NCBI GenBank assembly: GCA_013152085.1 | Contig: JAADHC010000007.1 | Location: forward strand, 1 to 61,707 | DNA length: 61,707 bases | Source of the DNA: Chlorobiota bacterium | GTDB taxonomy: Bacteria; Bacteroidota; Bacteroidia; Bacteroidales; VadinHA17 | Direction: 5' to 3' | In this document: positions 1-9,304 of the stretch, in pieces | Layout of the letters: each line of letters opens with the position of its first letter | How positions within the stretch are numbered: position 1 is the stretch's first letter | Notes under the pieces: model-generated | Told to the model about the DNA's origin: nothing | The model's input: the letters and a program-made list of their open reading frames with translations, nothing else | Database searches by the model: none | Position numbers and translations under genes: made by a program

Positions 1-8
1 TGGTTTCA

Positions 9-123
9 CGTTGCGTCGTACGGCCGTACGACGCAACGAGGTATTCAACGAAATATTCAGAGAATCAATAGCGAATATATCAGGCCGTACGACACATTTT
101 ACTCTCATCATACGATAAAATGT
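9..123. repeat. 30-bp perfect palindrome and nearby inverted repeat upstream of the first gene
   Basis: Bases 9-38 form a perfect palindrome with 15-base arms centred on GGCC; each arm carries GTCGTACGG or its complement. The core GGCCGTACGAC recurs at 83-93. An 8-base inverted repeat (ACATTTTA at 94-101, TAAAATGT at 116-123) follows. The block lies 100-220 bases before the start chosen for the receiver-like regulator. It could be an operator, a terminator of an upstream gene outside the window, or a dispersed palindrome; the sequence alone does not decide. Confidence 0.6.
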
Positions 124-229
124 ATTTGCAATATCGAAAGTTAAGACGTATCTTACATTGTTTATTTGCTTCTCCTTTTTGAAAACGGTCCCCCGGGCAG
201 GATTCCCGAAGGCAAGCTTATTCCTGACC

Positions 230-1129
230 ATGGATTCAAAAGAATCAAAAATATTACTTATTGATTCCAGACAGACGGCTTTACAAATAATGTTAAATTA
301 TCTGTTCGAAGGGGGATATAATTTCGTTCTATGTGCGCGTTCAGGGAAAGATTGTGTTAAGCTTGCAAAAAATGAAAAACCTGCCCTGATTATTATGTCC
401 TGGGAAAAGGGCGGACATGACGGGCTTGTCACCCTGCAGGAAATAAAAAAGGGAAAAGCGACCCGGGATATCCCTGTGATTATGTACACAGGTTCAAAAA
501 CCAAAAATACAGACCTGAAAAAGGCACTTGGAGCGGGCGTATTACAATTTATATGTGAACCGTTCGATAAGCAGGAGTTTCTATTTCGGGTCAATACGGT
601 AATAGAGTTATCAAAACTGATCCGCCAGGAGGATACTTCCGATGAATTGGAACGGTTACGGTCAGAAAATGAGAATTTAAAATCGGATATTAAAAACTTT
701 AGCAGAGAGGTGAACCTCAGTAGTTTGCGTGAGTCGCACTGGAATGATTTTATGCTCTGGTTGCTGAACCGGCTGCATCATCTTTCCATATCCACAGATA
801 TTCCGGCTGAAAAAATCAAACCTTCGATTAACAGGATTATTAACGACTGCAATACAAAAAAGAACAGGGGGCTTTGGAAAGAATTGAAAATGAGAATTGT
901 GGAGAATCATCACGATTCATTTCAACATTTACTGCATGATTTCCCTTCTCTGACTGTTAATGATCTTCGCATTCTTGCTTTTATCAGACTGAATCTGACA
1001 ACGAAAGAAATTGCCAGTATCACTTTCAAGCCGGTAAATACCATTAAAGCTACCCGGAAACGAATTCGTAAGAAACTGAAAATATCCGACAGAAAGCAGT
1101 CTCTGGTGGCATTTCTGGCTCAGTATTGA
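230..1129 (+). CDS. Response-regulator-like protein: degenerate receiver, coiled coil, LuxR-type HTH
   Basis: 299 residues from the ATG at 230. An upstream in-frame ATG at 158 would add a 24-residue tail unlike any receiver, so I prefer 230. Residues about 6-128 follow the CheY receiver fold, but the key residues are lost: the phospho-acceptor Asp position is Ser57 (LIIMSWEK), the second acidic-pocket residue is Ser13 and the conserved Lys is Glu110 (CEPFD); Thr87 and Asp12 remain. A short coiled coil (about 138-160) leads to a C-terminal winged/LuxR-like helix-turn-helix (about 239-292, LTTKEIASITFKPVNTIK), the type found in Bacteroidota regulators. It probably binds DNA without phosphorylation, or responds to another signal. 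The target is unknown; the 1603-residue protein just downstream is an obvious candidate. Confidence 0.85.
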   Translation: MDSKESKILLIDSRQTALQIMLNYLFEGGYNFVLCARSGKDCVKLAKNEKPALIIMSWEKGGHDGLVTLQEIKKGKATRDIPVIMYTGSKTKNTDLKKALGAGVLQFICEPFDKQEFLFRVNTVIELSKLIRQEDTSDELERLRSENENLKSDIKNFSREVNLSSLRESHWNDFMLWLLNRLHHLSISTDIPAEKIKPSINRIINDCNTKKNRGLWKELKMRIVENHHDSFQHLLHDFPSLTVNDLRILAFIRLNLTTKEIASITFKPVNTIKATRKRIRKKLKISDRKQSLVAFLAQY

Positions 1130-1139
1130 TTTTCCGGAA

Positions 1140-1189
1140 GAGAAGAGAAATACCCCATTTGTACCCCTCTTCTCATCTTATTTGTACCC
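1140..1189 (+). promoter_or_regulatory. Direct repeats ATTTGTACCC and an inverted repeat before the giant T9SS gene
   Basis: ATTTGTACCC occurs at 1157-1166 and again at 1180-1189, 23 bases start to start, close to two helical turns. GAGAAGAG (1140-1147) is the inverted complement of CTCTTCTC (1167-1174). The block lies 75-125 bases before the ATG at 1264. Spaced direct repeats between a regulator gene and a strong secreted-protein gene look like an operator; this is inference. The inverted repeat has no following T-run, so a terminator is less likely. Confidence 0.4.
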
Positions 1190-1263
1190 TTTGGAGATTG
1201 TGGCAGGGTTTTATATTGCCTTACCTTGCAAAAAGTATTTGAATCGCACCTAAACCCAACGAT

Positions 1264-4200
1264 ATGAAAACTGTTTCCGCATTCAGAATCTCATTATTAA
1301 TATGTTTTTTTGTTATATTCTCAACATCTGAAAGTCTTTATTCACAGAATAAAGATACGATCCCGGACAGTAAGGGAACAGTCTATGATGCAAGTAATAA
1401 TGGCAGTGATTGTTATATCTATGCTACATGGAAGGATTTATACAACGCATGTGCTATCCCGACAGCGACTACCATGGTTATTGATTATTATGATTATGAT
1501 AATACAACAGGGGGACAATATGTGGTTGCCGGTGTGGTGACGTACAACGGTACAGCTTATAGTAATAAAGTAGGTCCGTCAGAGGCCGCAACATTTTATT
1601 TTCATCCGCATTATCAGGGATGGTTTTGCGATTACTGGGATCCCAAATCCCCGAGGAGTGCCGCTACTTTGAGAATAAAGCCCCCGAAGAATGTCAAGGC
1701 AACCTTTGAAGATTATGACTCAAAAATTGTTATTACATGGGATGGGAGTGATACCGATGTCCCGACAGACCGGTATGATTACCGGATTTATCGTGACGGG
1801 GTCATTGTAGCAACGGTAAATTATACATCAAGAACCTGGACGGATACCGGTATCGTTCCGGGTGTGGAATATGATTATACCGTTGTTACACACAGTGCTT
1901 ACTATGGACATAAAGAGTCAATACGAAATACAGTAAAGGGAAAGGCTTTCGACCTGAATGTCCGGACAGAGTCGTTACCCTCCGGTGTAAAGATCCTCTG
2001 GGATTTACCTTCAAAATTTACACCGGAAAATTATACAATTGACCGCAGGGCAGAAGGGGAGACAGCGGAATTCCTGAAAACCGTTGACAGCCCGACTTCA
2101 AATGCCTGGTCCGATCTTGATCAGGGTGGCGTGCCCATACCCGGTTATTCCTATACCTATATTGTAACGCCGTGGTCAAGCACAAAAGGTGTGATTCAGT
2201 ATCGTGTAGATTCTGCTACCGGAAACAGGATCCCCGACGGAGCATTCTCCGGAAAGGTTACCGCACCTACAGGCGGAGCGGTTTCCGGTGTGGTCGTTTG
2301 TGCGGAACGTCTTACGGATATACCGCAGGGCACCATATCAACCTATTGTGATACTACCGACGGGCAAGGGAAGTTTTATATCCAGAATATCTATTATTAC
2401 GATTCCGCAAGGTTCAGAATTACTCCTACAAAAGAGGGGCACGGTTTTAATCCGCTTGCAGATACCTCTTTGCTCAAACTGGCCAATCATACACTCGAAA
2501 ACATCAATTTTACTGATACTTCTTCCTTTACAGTTACCGGAAGGGTTTACCAGGTATTTCACGGGGATACATGTAATGTAAAGGATGTGGAGATCCTTGT
2601 TGACGATCTTTCAAGAGGATACACAACGGATATTGACGGCATATTTAACCTTACAGTGGATCAGACAGGAACATATACTTTTAAGCCACAAATGGATGAT
2701 CGTGATTTTTCACCTTCCGAAAGAACTTACAACATTGCAGATGACCTCGAAGGGATCGTGTTTGAGGATACTACGCAGTACCTGCTGGAGGGAAATGTTT
2801 CAGGACCCTGTAATATCTATATCGGCACAGCAGACTTCAGGATCTACAGCCGGACCGGAGCCTGTTTTGATACTTCGTTTTCCAGCGACCAGGTGGGCCG
2901 GTACAGCGTCATGCTTCCCGCAGGCTCCTATTATATGGAGATGACCTCTTTCACCTCTGATGACGAACAGGTGGTAACCTCGACAGAAGTTCAGGATTAT
3001 TTTGCGGCAACAAAATCTGTGGACCTGACTACCGGCAGTGGAATACAGAATTTTATCTTCCGGAAGTCACCTGAAGTTCAGGTTAGTGGATTCGTGGATT
3101 TTGGCTGCGGGACTTATGCAGGTATTCCCATTCTCGAACAGGCGAAAAGCTACAGCCTGAATATCAATGTCGTGGAAAACTTTAACGGGACTACCTGTAA
3201 TGTTGATACAGGCTTTGTCGTTGTTACGTATCATCCCGGTGACAGTACGGCTCAGGTGGATACATTACAACTGCAGGCCGGTAAAGCCGTTTATAACCTC
3301 GTGCCGGAGACACCCAACATCATTTCACCTTATCTGAATTTGCTTGAAGTTATCGCTTATGTTGAAGGAGAAACCGATACTTACAGCCAACAGGTACTGG
3401 TTACCGGTAATCGCCCGAGAACAGCCACGTTTGTCAGTGTGTCGCCTGAAATACCTTTCCTTATTTTGCGTGATCCGCCCGGTGATGCCAGTTACAGTTT
3501 CCTCTCAAAGGGCACAACGTACGAATCATCCATCAGCTTTTCGGCGCAGCAAAGCGGGAGTATTAATGCCTGGGCTGAGGTGAAACTCGGTGCAGAGTTC
3601 GAAGCCGGCCAGTTTGTTTTTGTCGAATCGAAAGTGTGGGGACAGGTGAAGAGCTCACTTGAGATCGGAGCCTCCCTGACGGAACAAACAGAACTTGGGC
3701 TGAGTATTACTAACAGTGAGGATTTTTCCACTTCGGGCAATGACGATATTACCGGAGAGACCGGAGATGTCTTTGCCGGAGCTTCCCTGAATATGGTTTA
3801 TGCGCTGACAGATGTGATCGACTATGACCCTGATGCTTGCAGTGTGGATAAATCCGTGGATTTGATCATGGCTCCGGAAGGATTTAAGACAACGTTTATT
3901 TATACGGAAAACCACATCAGAAATGTCCTGATTCCTCAACTCGAACAGATACGCGATTTGTATACAGGTGTAAATGAAGATTCCGCGAAAATCTACCAGA
4001 GACAGATCAAAAACTGGGAGCAGATTCTTAATCTGAATACCAATCTGAAGGATGAAGCTGAATTTATTGAAAACCGGTCGTTCAGTGCCGGCAGCCCTTA
4101 CCAGTCTTCACGGGAAGTTTCCATCAGCCAATCCAGTACCTTTGAATTCGGCATGTATATTGACCGGACGGTGGCCGTTGAAGCCGGGTTTGAATTCGGC

Positions 4201-6075
4201 GGTTCCGGGATCAGCGGAGGTGTGGATGTGAATTTCCGGCTGGATTTCGGAGTTTCCAACTACAGCGGAGTGGTAAATTCCACTACAACCGGATATGTTT
4301 TCGATGATGATGATGTGGGGGATTTCTTCAGTGTGGATATTCTGGGTGATGCAACCTATGGAACACCCGTATTCAGGCTGAAAAGTGGCCGGAGCAGCTG
4401 TCCCTGGGAAGAAGGAACACAACCACGTGACGGGGTACAACTTATTTCGGATACATATGACCAGTTTATCAGCAATCCCGATGATCCGGCGATTTTTACA
4501 CTGAGTCTTGGCAATACCAGCCAGAGTGACGAAGAGCGTACCTATGATCTGGTATTTCTTCAGGAAAGTAATCCTGACGGTGCCGTATTAACATTAGGTG
4601 GAAGCCAGGTTCAGGGTGGAATACCCACACCTTATACGATTCCGGCTGGCAGCTCGGTAGATGCAACGGTTACGGTGCAGAGAGGGCCGGAAGCATATGA
4701 TTATAACAACCTGATATTTGTCCTTGAATCACCTTGTGACGGCTCAATCTCCGATGAAGTCTCGCTGAATGCTCACTTTGAGACTACATGCAGCGACATA
4801 GCCCTGGGCAAACCGCTGGATAACTGGATGGTGAACGGAAAAAGTAACAATACGCTGCCGGTACAGTTGCTGGATTATGACCTGAATAACCTGGAAAGTG
4901 TCGAAGTGCAGTATTCCGTCCTTGATGCAAACAACTGGACCGCTGCGGCAATCTATGATGTCAGCCAGCTCGATCCTGATGTTACTACTTTTAACTGGAC
5001 ACCGGGTAATATCCCGGATGGAATGTATGATATCCGGGCAAAATTAATATGTTCAGGTGTTGTAAAATATTCGGATATCCGGAGTGGGATCATAGACCGG
5101 ATACCACCACAGGTATTTGGTGTACCTGAACCGGTAGATGGTATGTTGGATAACGGCGATCTGATCTCTGTAGCCTTTAATGAAGATATCAATTGTATGA
5201 ATATTTCTGCCTCCAATGTGGTAGTTACGGATATTAATAATAATCAGGTCATTAATGCGCAGGTCGGATGTTCCGGTGAAGAAATCATCATCATTCCGGA
5301 TACGACAGGGCTGACCTTCCAGAATGATACCTTTAAGGTTCAACTCACCGGTGTTGAAGATCTCTACGGAAATGTGGCTGATACATTGTTATGGGCATTT
5401 ACCGTTCCCGGTCCGGATAATTTCGGTATTCTTCCCGGTGACGATACGGATGGGGACAGTATTGCCAATGACCTCGACAATTGTCCGCTTTCGTATAACC
5501 CCGGTCAGGCCGACCTTGACAGCAACGGAATCGGCGACCTTTGTGATCCGGATATTGACGGTGACGGCATTATCAATGAGTTTGACAATTGTCCGTTCAT
5601 CTCCAATTTCGATCAGGCCGATGCGGACAGTAACCTTGTCGGTGATGTGTGTGACCCGGATATTGACGGAGATGGTATTATCAACGACCTCGACAATTGC
5701 CCCCTCATTGCCAATACCAACCAGGAGGATGCGGATTCGAACGGTGTAGGTGATGTCTGTGATGCTACAGGCATTTATCCGCGTATTTCCGGAAAGGGTT
5801 ATGTGCTGTTTGATAATTATCCAAATCCCTTCAGCGATTACACGACGTTTAAATATCAACTCCCGCAAACCTGCCAGAGTGTACAAATAAAAATATTTAA
5901 TGTTACGGGAGAGGTGATTGCTGTACTTTCAAACAACGAAACAACATCCGGGGTTCATGAATCGAGATGGTCTACCGGATCTACAAAAAGCGGAATCTAT
6001 TTCTATATGATCCGCGTTATCAAACCTGACGGTACGGAATTTACTGGCAGGAAAAAAATGACGATCTTCAGATAG
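1264..6075 (+). CDS. Giant secreted multidomain protein, T9SS cargo with thrombospondin type 3 repeats
   Basis: 1603 residues. A signal peptide (about 1-28) precedes Fn3-like beta sandwiches (about 140-325), carboxypeptidase-regulatory-like domains (from about 330, GKVTAPTGGAVSGVVV and TVTGRVYQ), and a long central segment (about 750-1060) I cannot assign, rich in Gly/Ser/Glu with a short alpha-helical stretch. An Ig-like Big_5 domain follows (about 1277-1382, PPQVFGVPEPVDG). Three Ca-binding thrombospondin type 3 repeats (about 1393-1500, DTDGDSIANDLDNCP and DIDGDGIINEFDNCP) come next. The T9SS type A sorting domain closes the protein (about 1510-1603, FDNYPNPFSDYTTFKYQLP, ending KMTIFR). 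T9SS cargo is exported across the outer membrane and anchored or released after cleavage of the tail. Ligand and role are unknown; adhesion is the natural guess. A strong terminator follows. Confidence 0.88.
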   Translation: MKTVSAFRISLLICFFVIFSTSESLYSQNKDTIPDSKGTVYDASNNGSDCYIYATWKDLYNACAIPTATTMVIDYYDYDNTTGGQYVVAGVVTYNGTAYSNKVGPSEAATFYFHPHYQGWFCDYWDPKSPRSAATLRIKPPKNVKATFEDYDSKIVITWDGSDTDVPTDRYDYRIYRDGVIVATVNYTSRTWTDTGIVPGVEYDYTVVTHSAYYGHKESIRNTVKGKAFDLNVRTESLPSGVKILWDLPSKFTPENYTIDRRAEGETAEFLKTVDSPTSNAWSDLDQGGVPIPGYSYTYIVTPWSSTKGVIQYRVDSATGNRIPDGAFSGKVTAPTGGAVSGVVVCAERLTDIPQGTISTYCDTTDGQGKFYIQNIYYYDSARFRITPTKEGHGFNPLADTSLLKLANHTLENINFTDTSSFTVTGRVYQVFHGDTCNVKDVEILVDDLSRGYTTDIDGIFNLTVDQTGTYTFKPQMDDRDFSPSERTYNIADDLEGIVFEDTTQYLLEGNVSGPCNIYIGTADFRIYSRTGACFDTSFSSDQVGRYSVMLPAGSYYMEMTSFTSDDEQVVTSTEVQDYFAATKSVDLTTGSGIQNFIFRKSPEVQVSGFVDFGCGTYAGIPILEQAKSYSLNINVVENFNGTTCNVDTGFVVVTYHPGDSTAQVDTLQLQAGKAVYNLVPETPNIISPYLNLLEVIAYVEGETDTYSQQVLVTGNRPRTATFVSVSPEIPFLILRDPPGDASYSFLSKGTTYESSISFSAQQSGSINAWAEVKLGAEFEAGQFVFVESKVWGQVKSSLEIGASLTEQTELGLSITNSEDFSTSGNDDITGETGDVFAGASLNMVYALTDVIDYDPDACSVDKSVDLIMAPEGFKTTFIYTENHIRNVLIPQLEQIRDLYTGVNEDSAKIYQRQIKNWEQILNLNTNLKDEAEFIENRSFSAGSPYQSSREVSISQSSTFEFGMYIDRTVAVEAGFEFGGSGISGGVDVNFRLDFGVSNYSGVVNSTTTGYVFDDDDVGDFFSVDILGDATYGTPVFRLKSGRSSCPWEEGTQPRDGVQLISDTYDQFISNPDDPAIFTLSLGNTSQSDEERTYDLVFLQESNPDGAVLTLGGSQVQGGIPTPYTIPAGSSVDATVTVQRGPEAYDYNNLIFVLESPCDGSISDEVSLNAHFETTCSDIALGKPLDNWMVNGKSNNTLPVQLLDYDLNNLESVEVQYSVLDANNWTAAAIYDVSQLDPDVTTFNWTPGNIPDGMYDIRAKLICSGVVKYSDIRSGIIDRIPPQVFGVPEPVDGMLDNGDLISVAFNEDINCMNISASNVVVTDINNNQVINAQVGCSGEEIIIIPDTTGLTFQNDTFKVQLTGVEDLYGNVADTLLWAFTVPGPDNFGILPGDDTDGDSIANDLDNCPLSYNPGQADLDSNGIGDLCDPDIDGDGIINEFDNCPFISNFDQADADSNLVGDVCDPDIDGDGIINDLDNCPLIANTNQEDADSNGVGDVCDATGIYPRISGKGYVLFDNYPNPFSDYTTFKYQLPQTCQSVQIKIFNVTGEVIAVLSNNETTSGVHESRWSTGSTKSGIYFYMIRVIKPDGTEFTGRKKMTIFR

Positions 6076-6100
6076 AAATTACAAACGGTTTGCGTAATAA

Positions 6101-6138
6101 ATATCTACGTAGATAAAACTACGTAGATATTTTTTTTT
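6101..6138 (+). terminator. Rho-independent terminator after the giant T9SS gene
   Basis: A perfect 12-base stem (6101-6112 ATATCTACGTAG; 6119-6130 CTACGTAGATAT) with a 6-base loop is followed directly by eight T residues (6131-6138). It starts 26 bases after the stop at 6075. The sequence is nearly symmetric, but the T-run favours plus-strand termination. Confidence 0.88.
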
Positions 6139-6374
6139 ACTTGTTCCGTAATTTTTTATAATGCTAAGTATAATAGGGAATTTAACAATCTGTATCTACA
6201 ATTATCCGTCTGTTTTCCGGACAAATTTTTGTAGATAAAATATTGAAAAATCCTTTTACAGGAATCATTAAAAAGATTATTTACATATCTTCACAACTCC
6301 ATATCTGAATGAATTAATTTGAAAAATCAAAAGTTCAAAACGTTGAATTATACATCTATAAATACAAACAAATC

Positions 6375-8939
6375 ATGAACAAATTTTTTACTGCCGTGTT
6401 GATTTCAACCTGGTTATTGTTATCATTCCAGGTAACAGCTCAGGATATTCCCGATCCGGAAACTTTTTTCGGTCACAGGATGGGTGCCGAAGGAAAGATC
6501 ATCAGTTACCTGGATGGATTCAGGTATTATCAAATCCTTGCCGGAAAGTCGGACCGGATCAAAGTTGAGGAAATCGGTAAAACGACAATGGGGAATCCCT
6601 TTGTGCTGGTTACGATTTCTTCGCCGGAAAACATGTCCGGGCTGGAAGATATCCGGAAACAACGGGATTTGCTTTGTGATCCTGAAAAAACCGGGGAAAA
6701 GGAAGCACGGGAGCTTGCGCAGGATCTCCCGGCTGTGGTTTTTCATACATCTTCCATTCACTCCACCGAGATCAGTACTGCCCAGGTGGTCCCCGAGCTT
6801 GTATATGACCTGGTAACCGGCAATGATGATGAAACCCTCCGGATCCTGAAAAATACGGTTATACTGATCAGTCCGAGCGCCAACCCGGACGGACAGATCA
6901 TGCTGAAAAAATGGTATGATGAGAATATCGGGAAATCCTGGGAAGGCCGGATGCCCTGGCTTTATCATTCGTATATCGGGCATGATAATAACCGTGACTG
7001 GATTATGCTGCATTTCCCCGAACAGCGTTTGACAGCACAGAAGATCTTTCTGAAATGGCATCCCGTTTACTCAATTGAGATGCACCAGATGGGAAGGAAT
7101 GGTGCCCGGATATTTGTTCCGCCTTATCAGGAACCCTATGATATAAATACACCTTCCGAAGTTATGGAAACGATGAGCCTTGTAGGTATGGCTATGAGTC
7201 ACCGGCTCACTGTGGAGGGGAAAGCCGGAGCGGTAAAGGATGCCATTTTCGATTTATATACTCCTGCGCGCGCTTTTCAGGTTTACCGTGGCACGGGTCG
7301 TATCCTGACCGAAACGGCCAGCGCGAATTTTGCGAGAAAGATAAATATTCCTTATAAGGATTTGCAGGGTCGATCCGGAGCCGGAACATATGATCCGCAC
7401 CGGAAAAGCTGGAACTATTCCACTCCCTGGCCTGGTGGTGACTGGACGTTTCGTGAAATGGTGGAATATCAATTGACCACCAATAAAGCCGCCTTGAGTG
7501 TGGTGGCATCTGATCCGGCTGAGTTTAACCTTGGAATGTATCATGCCCTGAAACGGAATATTGTGGCGAAGAGTTGGCCTTATGCTTATGTACTACCGGT
7601 AATCCAGCAGGATCCCAGTTCTCTGGGCCGTTTACTCAGGACTTTACAACGTGGGGAGATCACAATTGAACAGGCAAAAAAACCGTTTGAGGCCGGCGGC
7701 AGGACATTTGAAAAAGACAGTTATGTAATTCGCCTGCACCAGCGTTACGGGGCATGGGCAAAAACCCTGCTTGAAACACAGGACTATCCTGACCTGCGGC
7801 GTTCGCCGGATGAGGATCCCATAACGCCTTATGACGTTACCGCAAATACTTTACCCCTGATGATGGGGGTAGATGCTGTAATGATCGATCATCCTTTTAA
7901 TGCCAACCTAACTGTGGTGAAGGAACCGGTGACTTTTAAAGGTCTGGTTGAGGGCAATGGGGAAGGCGGTTTTGCCATCCTGCCGGGGAGTAATGAGGCC
8001 TTTTCTGCGGTCTCTGACCTGCTGGACAAAGGTTTTATCGTACACCGGTCCCCATCCGTTTTGCCCTCCCCACGTGGAAAACTCCCTCCCGGAACATTTA
8101 TCGTTGAGGCACACCCCGGATTGCGGGGTATTTTGCTTAAACTGAGGGACAAGTGGTATTTCCACGCTATCGGATTGACAGACCAACCCAAAATTCCGGT
8201 AAAAAGTCTGGCTAAACTGCACCGTCCCCGGATTGGAATTTATGAACCGTGGGGCGGGCTGATTGATGCCGGATGGACGCGTTTTATGCTGGAACAATTC
8301 GGGATGGAACCGGTAACGGTAAGAAATGCCGATATTCTTGAAGGAAAACTGAACGAAAAGTTTGATATCCTCATTTTTCCGGAAGGGTTAAGCCGTGGAA
8401 GAATACTTAACGGGACCTCGTCATTCCCGGATAAATATAAGGGAGGCATCGGCGAAAAAGGTGTCCGTGAACTGAAAGAGTTTGTTCACAATGGCGGCAC
8501 TATATCTGCTTTTGGCCGTACCAGCATGACCATTACCGGCCTTTTGGACATCCCCTTAGCAGATTTCAGTGCATCCCTGTCACGAAAAGAATATTATGCA
8601 CCCGGCAGCCTTGTATTAACAAAGTTGGATCCGCGATCTCCGTTAACCTATGGGATGCCTGGTAAGATTGCTGTCCTGAACCGCCGCGGACCGCTTTTTG
8701 TTGCAAAAGCGACAACGGGAAAAAGTCCCCGTATGGCAGGCATGTATCCGGATTATGATCCGCGGATGAGCGGATTTCTGCTCGGTCCGGAAAAAATGGA
8801 AGATAAGGGATCGCTGGCAGTGCAGGACTTTGGAAAAGGCAGGGTGGTCCTTTTTTCCATGGCACCCGAGTTCAGGGCAATGACGCATGCCGGGTATAAG
8901 CTGATCTTTAATGCGATTTATTGGGCGGCAGAGGAATAG
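6375..8939 (+). CDS. Secreted M14-family zinc carboxypeptidase with C-terminal GATase-like domain
   Basis: 854 residues with a signal peptide (about 1-22, ending VTA). Residues about 35-330 form an M14 metallocarboxypeptidase domain. The zinc ligands are visible as His129 and Glu132 (IHSTE) and His237 (EMHQMG). The substrate-carboxylate Asn-Arg pair is 206-207 (NNRDW), and the catalytic Glu fits Glu313 (LTETAS). The C-terminal third has a Rossmann/glutamine-amidotransferase-like pattern (RIGIYEPWGGLIDAGWTRF, DILIFPEG), a common companion in large Bacteroidota M14 proteins. It probably trims peptides or peptidoglycan-derived peptides in the periplasm or outside the cell. It is monocistronic: a terminator lies upstream and a 365-base gap downstream. 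Confidence 0.88.
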   Translation: MNKFFTAVLISTWLLLSFQVTAQDIPDPETFFGHRMGAEGKIISYLDGFRYYQILAGKSDRIKVEEIGKTTMGNPFVLVTISSPENMSGLEDIRKQRDLLCDPEKTGEKEARELAQDLPAVVFHTSSIHSTEISTAQVVPELVYDLVTGNDDETLRILKNTVILISPSANPDGQIMLKKWYDENIGKSWEGRMPWLYHSYIGHDNNRDWIMLHFPEQRLTAQKIFLKWHPVYSIEMHQMGRNGARIFVPPYQEPYDINTPSEVMETMSLVGMAMSHRLTVEGKAGAVKDAIFDLYTPARAFQVYRGTGRILTETASANFARKINIPYKDLQGRSGAGTYDPHRKSWNYSTPWPGGDWTFREMVEYQLTTNKAALSVVASDPAEFNLGMYHALKRNIVAKSWPYAYVLPVIQQDPSSLGRLLRTLQRGEITIEQAKKPFEAGGRTFEKDSYVIRLHQRYGAWAKTLLETQDYPDLRRSPDEDPITPYDVTANTLPLMMGVDAVMIDHPFNANLTVVKEPVTFKGLVEGNGEGGFAILPGSNEAFSAVSDLLDKGFIVHRSPSVLPSPRGKLPPGTFIVEAHPGLRGILLKLRDKWYFHAIGLTDQPKIPVKSLAKLHRPRIGIYEPWGGLIDAGWTRFMLEQFGMEPVTVRNADILEGKLNEKFDILIFPEGLSRGRILNGTSSFPDKYKGGIGEKGVRELKEFVHNGGTISAFGRTSMTITGLLDIPLADFSASLSRKEYYAPGSLVLTKLDPRSPLTYGMPGKIAVLNRRGPLFVAKATTGKSPRMAGMYPDYDPRMSGFLLGPEKMEDKGSLAVQDFGKGRVVLFSMAPEFRAMTHAGYKLIFNAIYWAAEE

Positions 8940-9304
8940 GAAACTGAGTGACTGAGAGATGGAAAGACGAGAGATAAATGTAACAAGATGATAAAGTCAG
9001 TCAGTCAAGTAAAAGTGAGACAGTGAGGGAGTAGTCCATGAATATTAATTTTATCGGCAACTGGTGAGGGTGTCCTTACTCAGGGCTTGGAGGGAATATC
9101 GAAAAAGCGAAAGGTATCCTGACGGATCGTTATTATCCTTAATGAGATTGCCTCGTTGCTCTGCTCCCTGCAAATACCGGCTTTGACAAGAGGTGGATTT
9201 TGGGTTTTTATTTGTCAAGGAATATCATAATCCTGGAATCAAAGAATAATGGCTTCTCTGAATAATGTGTTATTTTTGAATAAGTAATTTAAAGAGTCCT
9301 GCAA
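8940..9304 (+). other. Intergenic region with purine-rich repeats, degenerate repeat copy and a promoter -7 box
   Basis: No gene seen. 8943-9032 is low-complexity DNA made of variants of GTGACTGAGAG and CAGTCAGTCAAG. Bases 9144-9174 (starting GAGATTGCCTCGTTGC) look like a degenerate, reversed copy of the GTCATTGCGAG repeat found at 58695. TATTTTTG at 9271-9278 matches the Bacteroidota -7 consensus TAnnTTTG and lies 26 bases before the ATG of the rhamnosidase gene; I see no good -33 TTTG. Confidence 0.45.

Noticed and set aside
5389-5886. 165-codon minus-strand frame opposite the thrombospondin repeats
   Set aside because: It mirrors the repetitive Asp-rich coding of the real gene and has repeated valine/isoleucine strings without any family motif.
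6423-7061. 212-codon minus-strand frame inside the M14 carboxypeptidase gene
   Set aside because: Opposite strand of a gene with intact catalytic residues; no recognisable motif.
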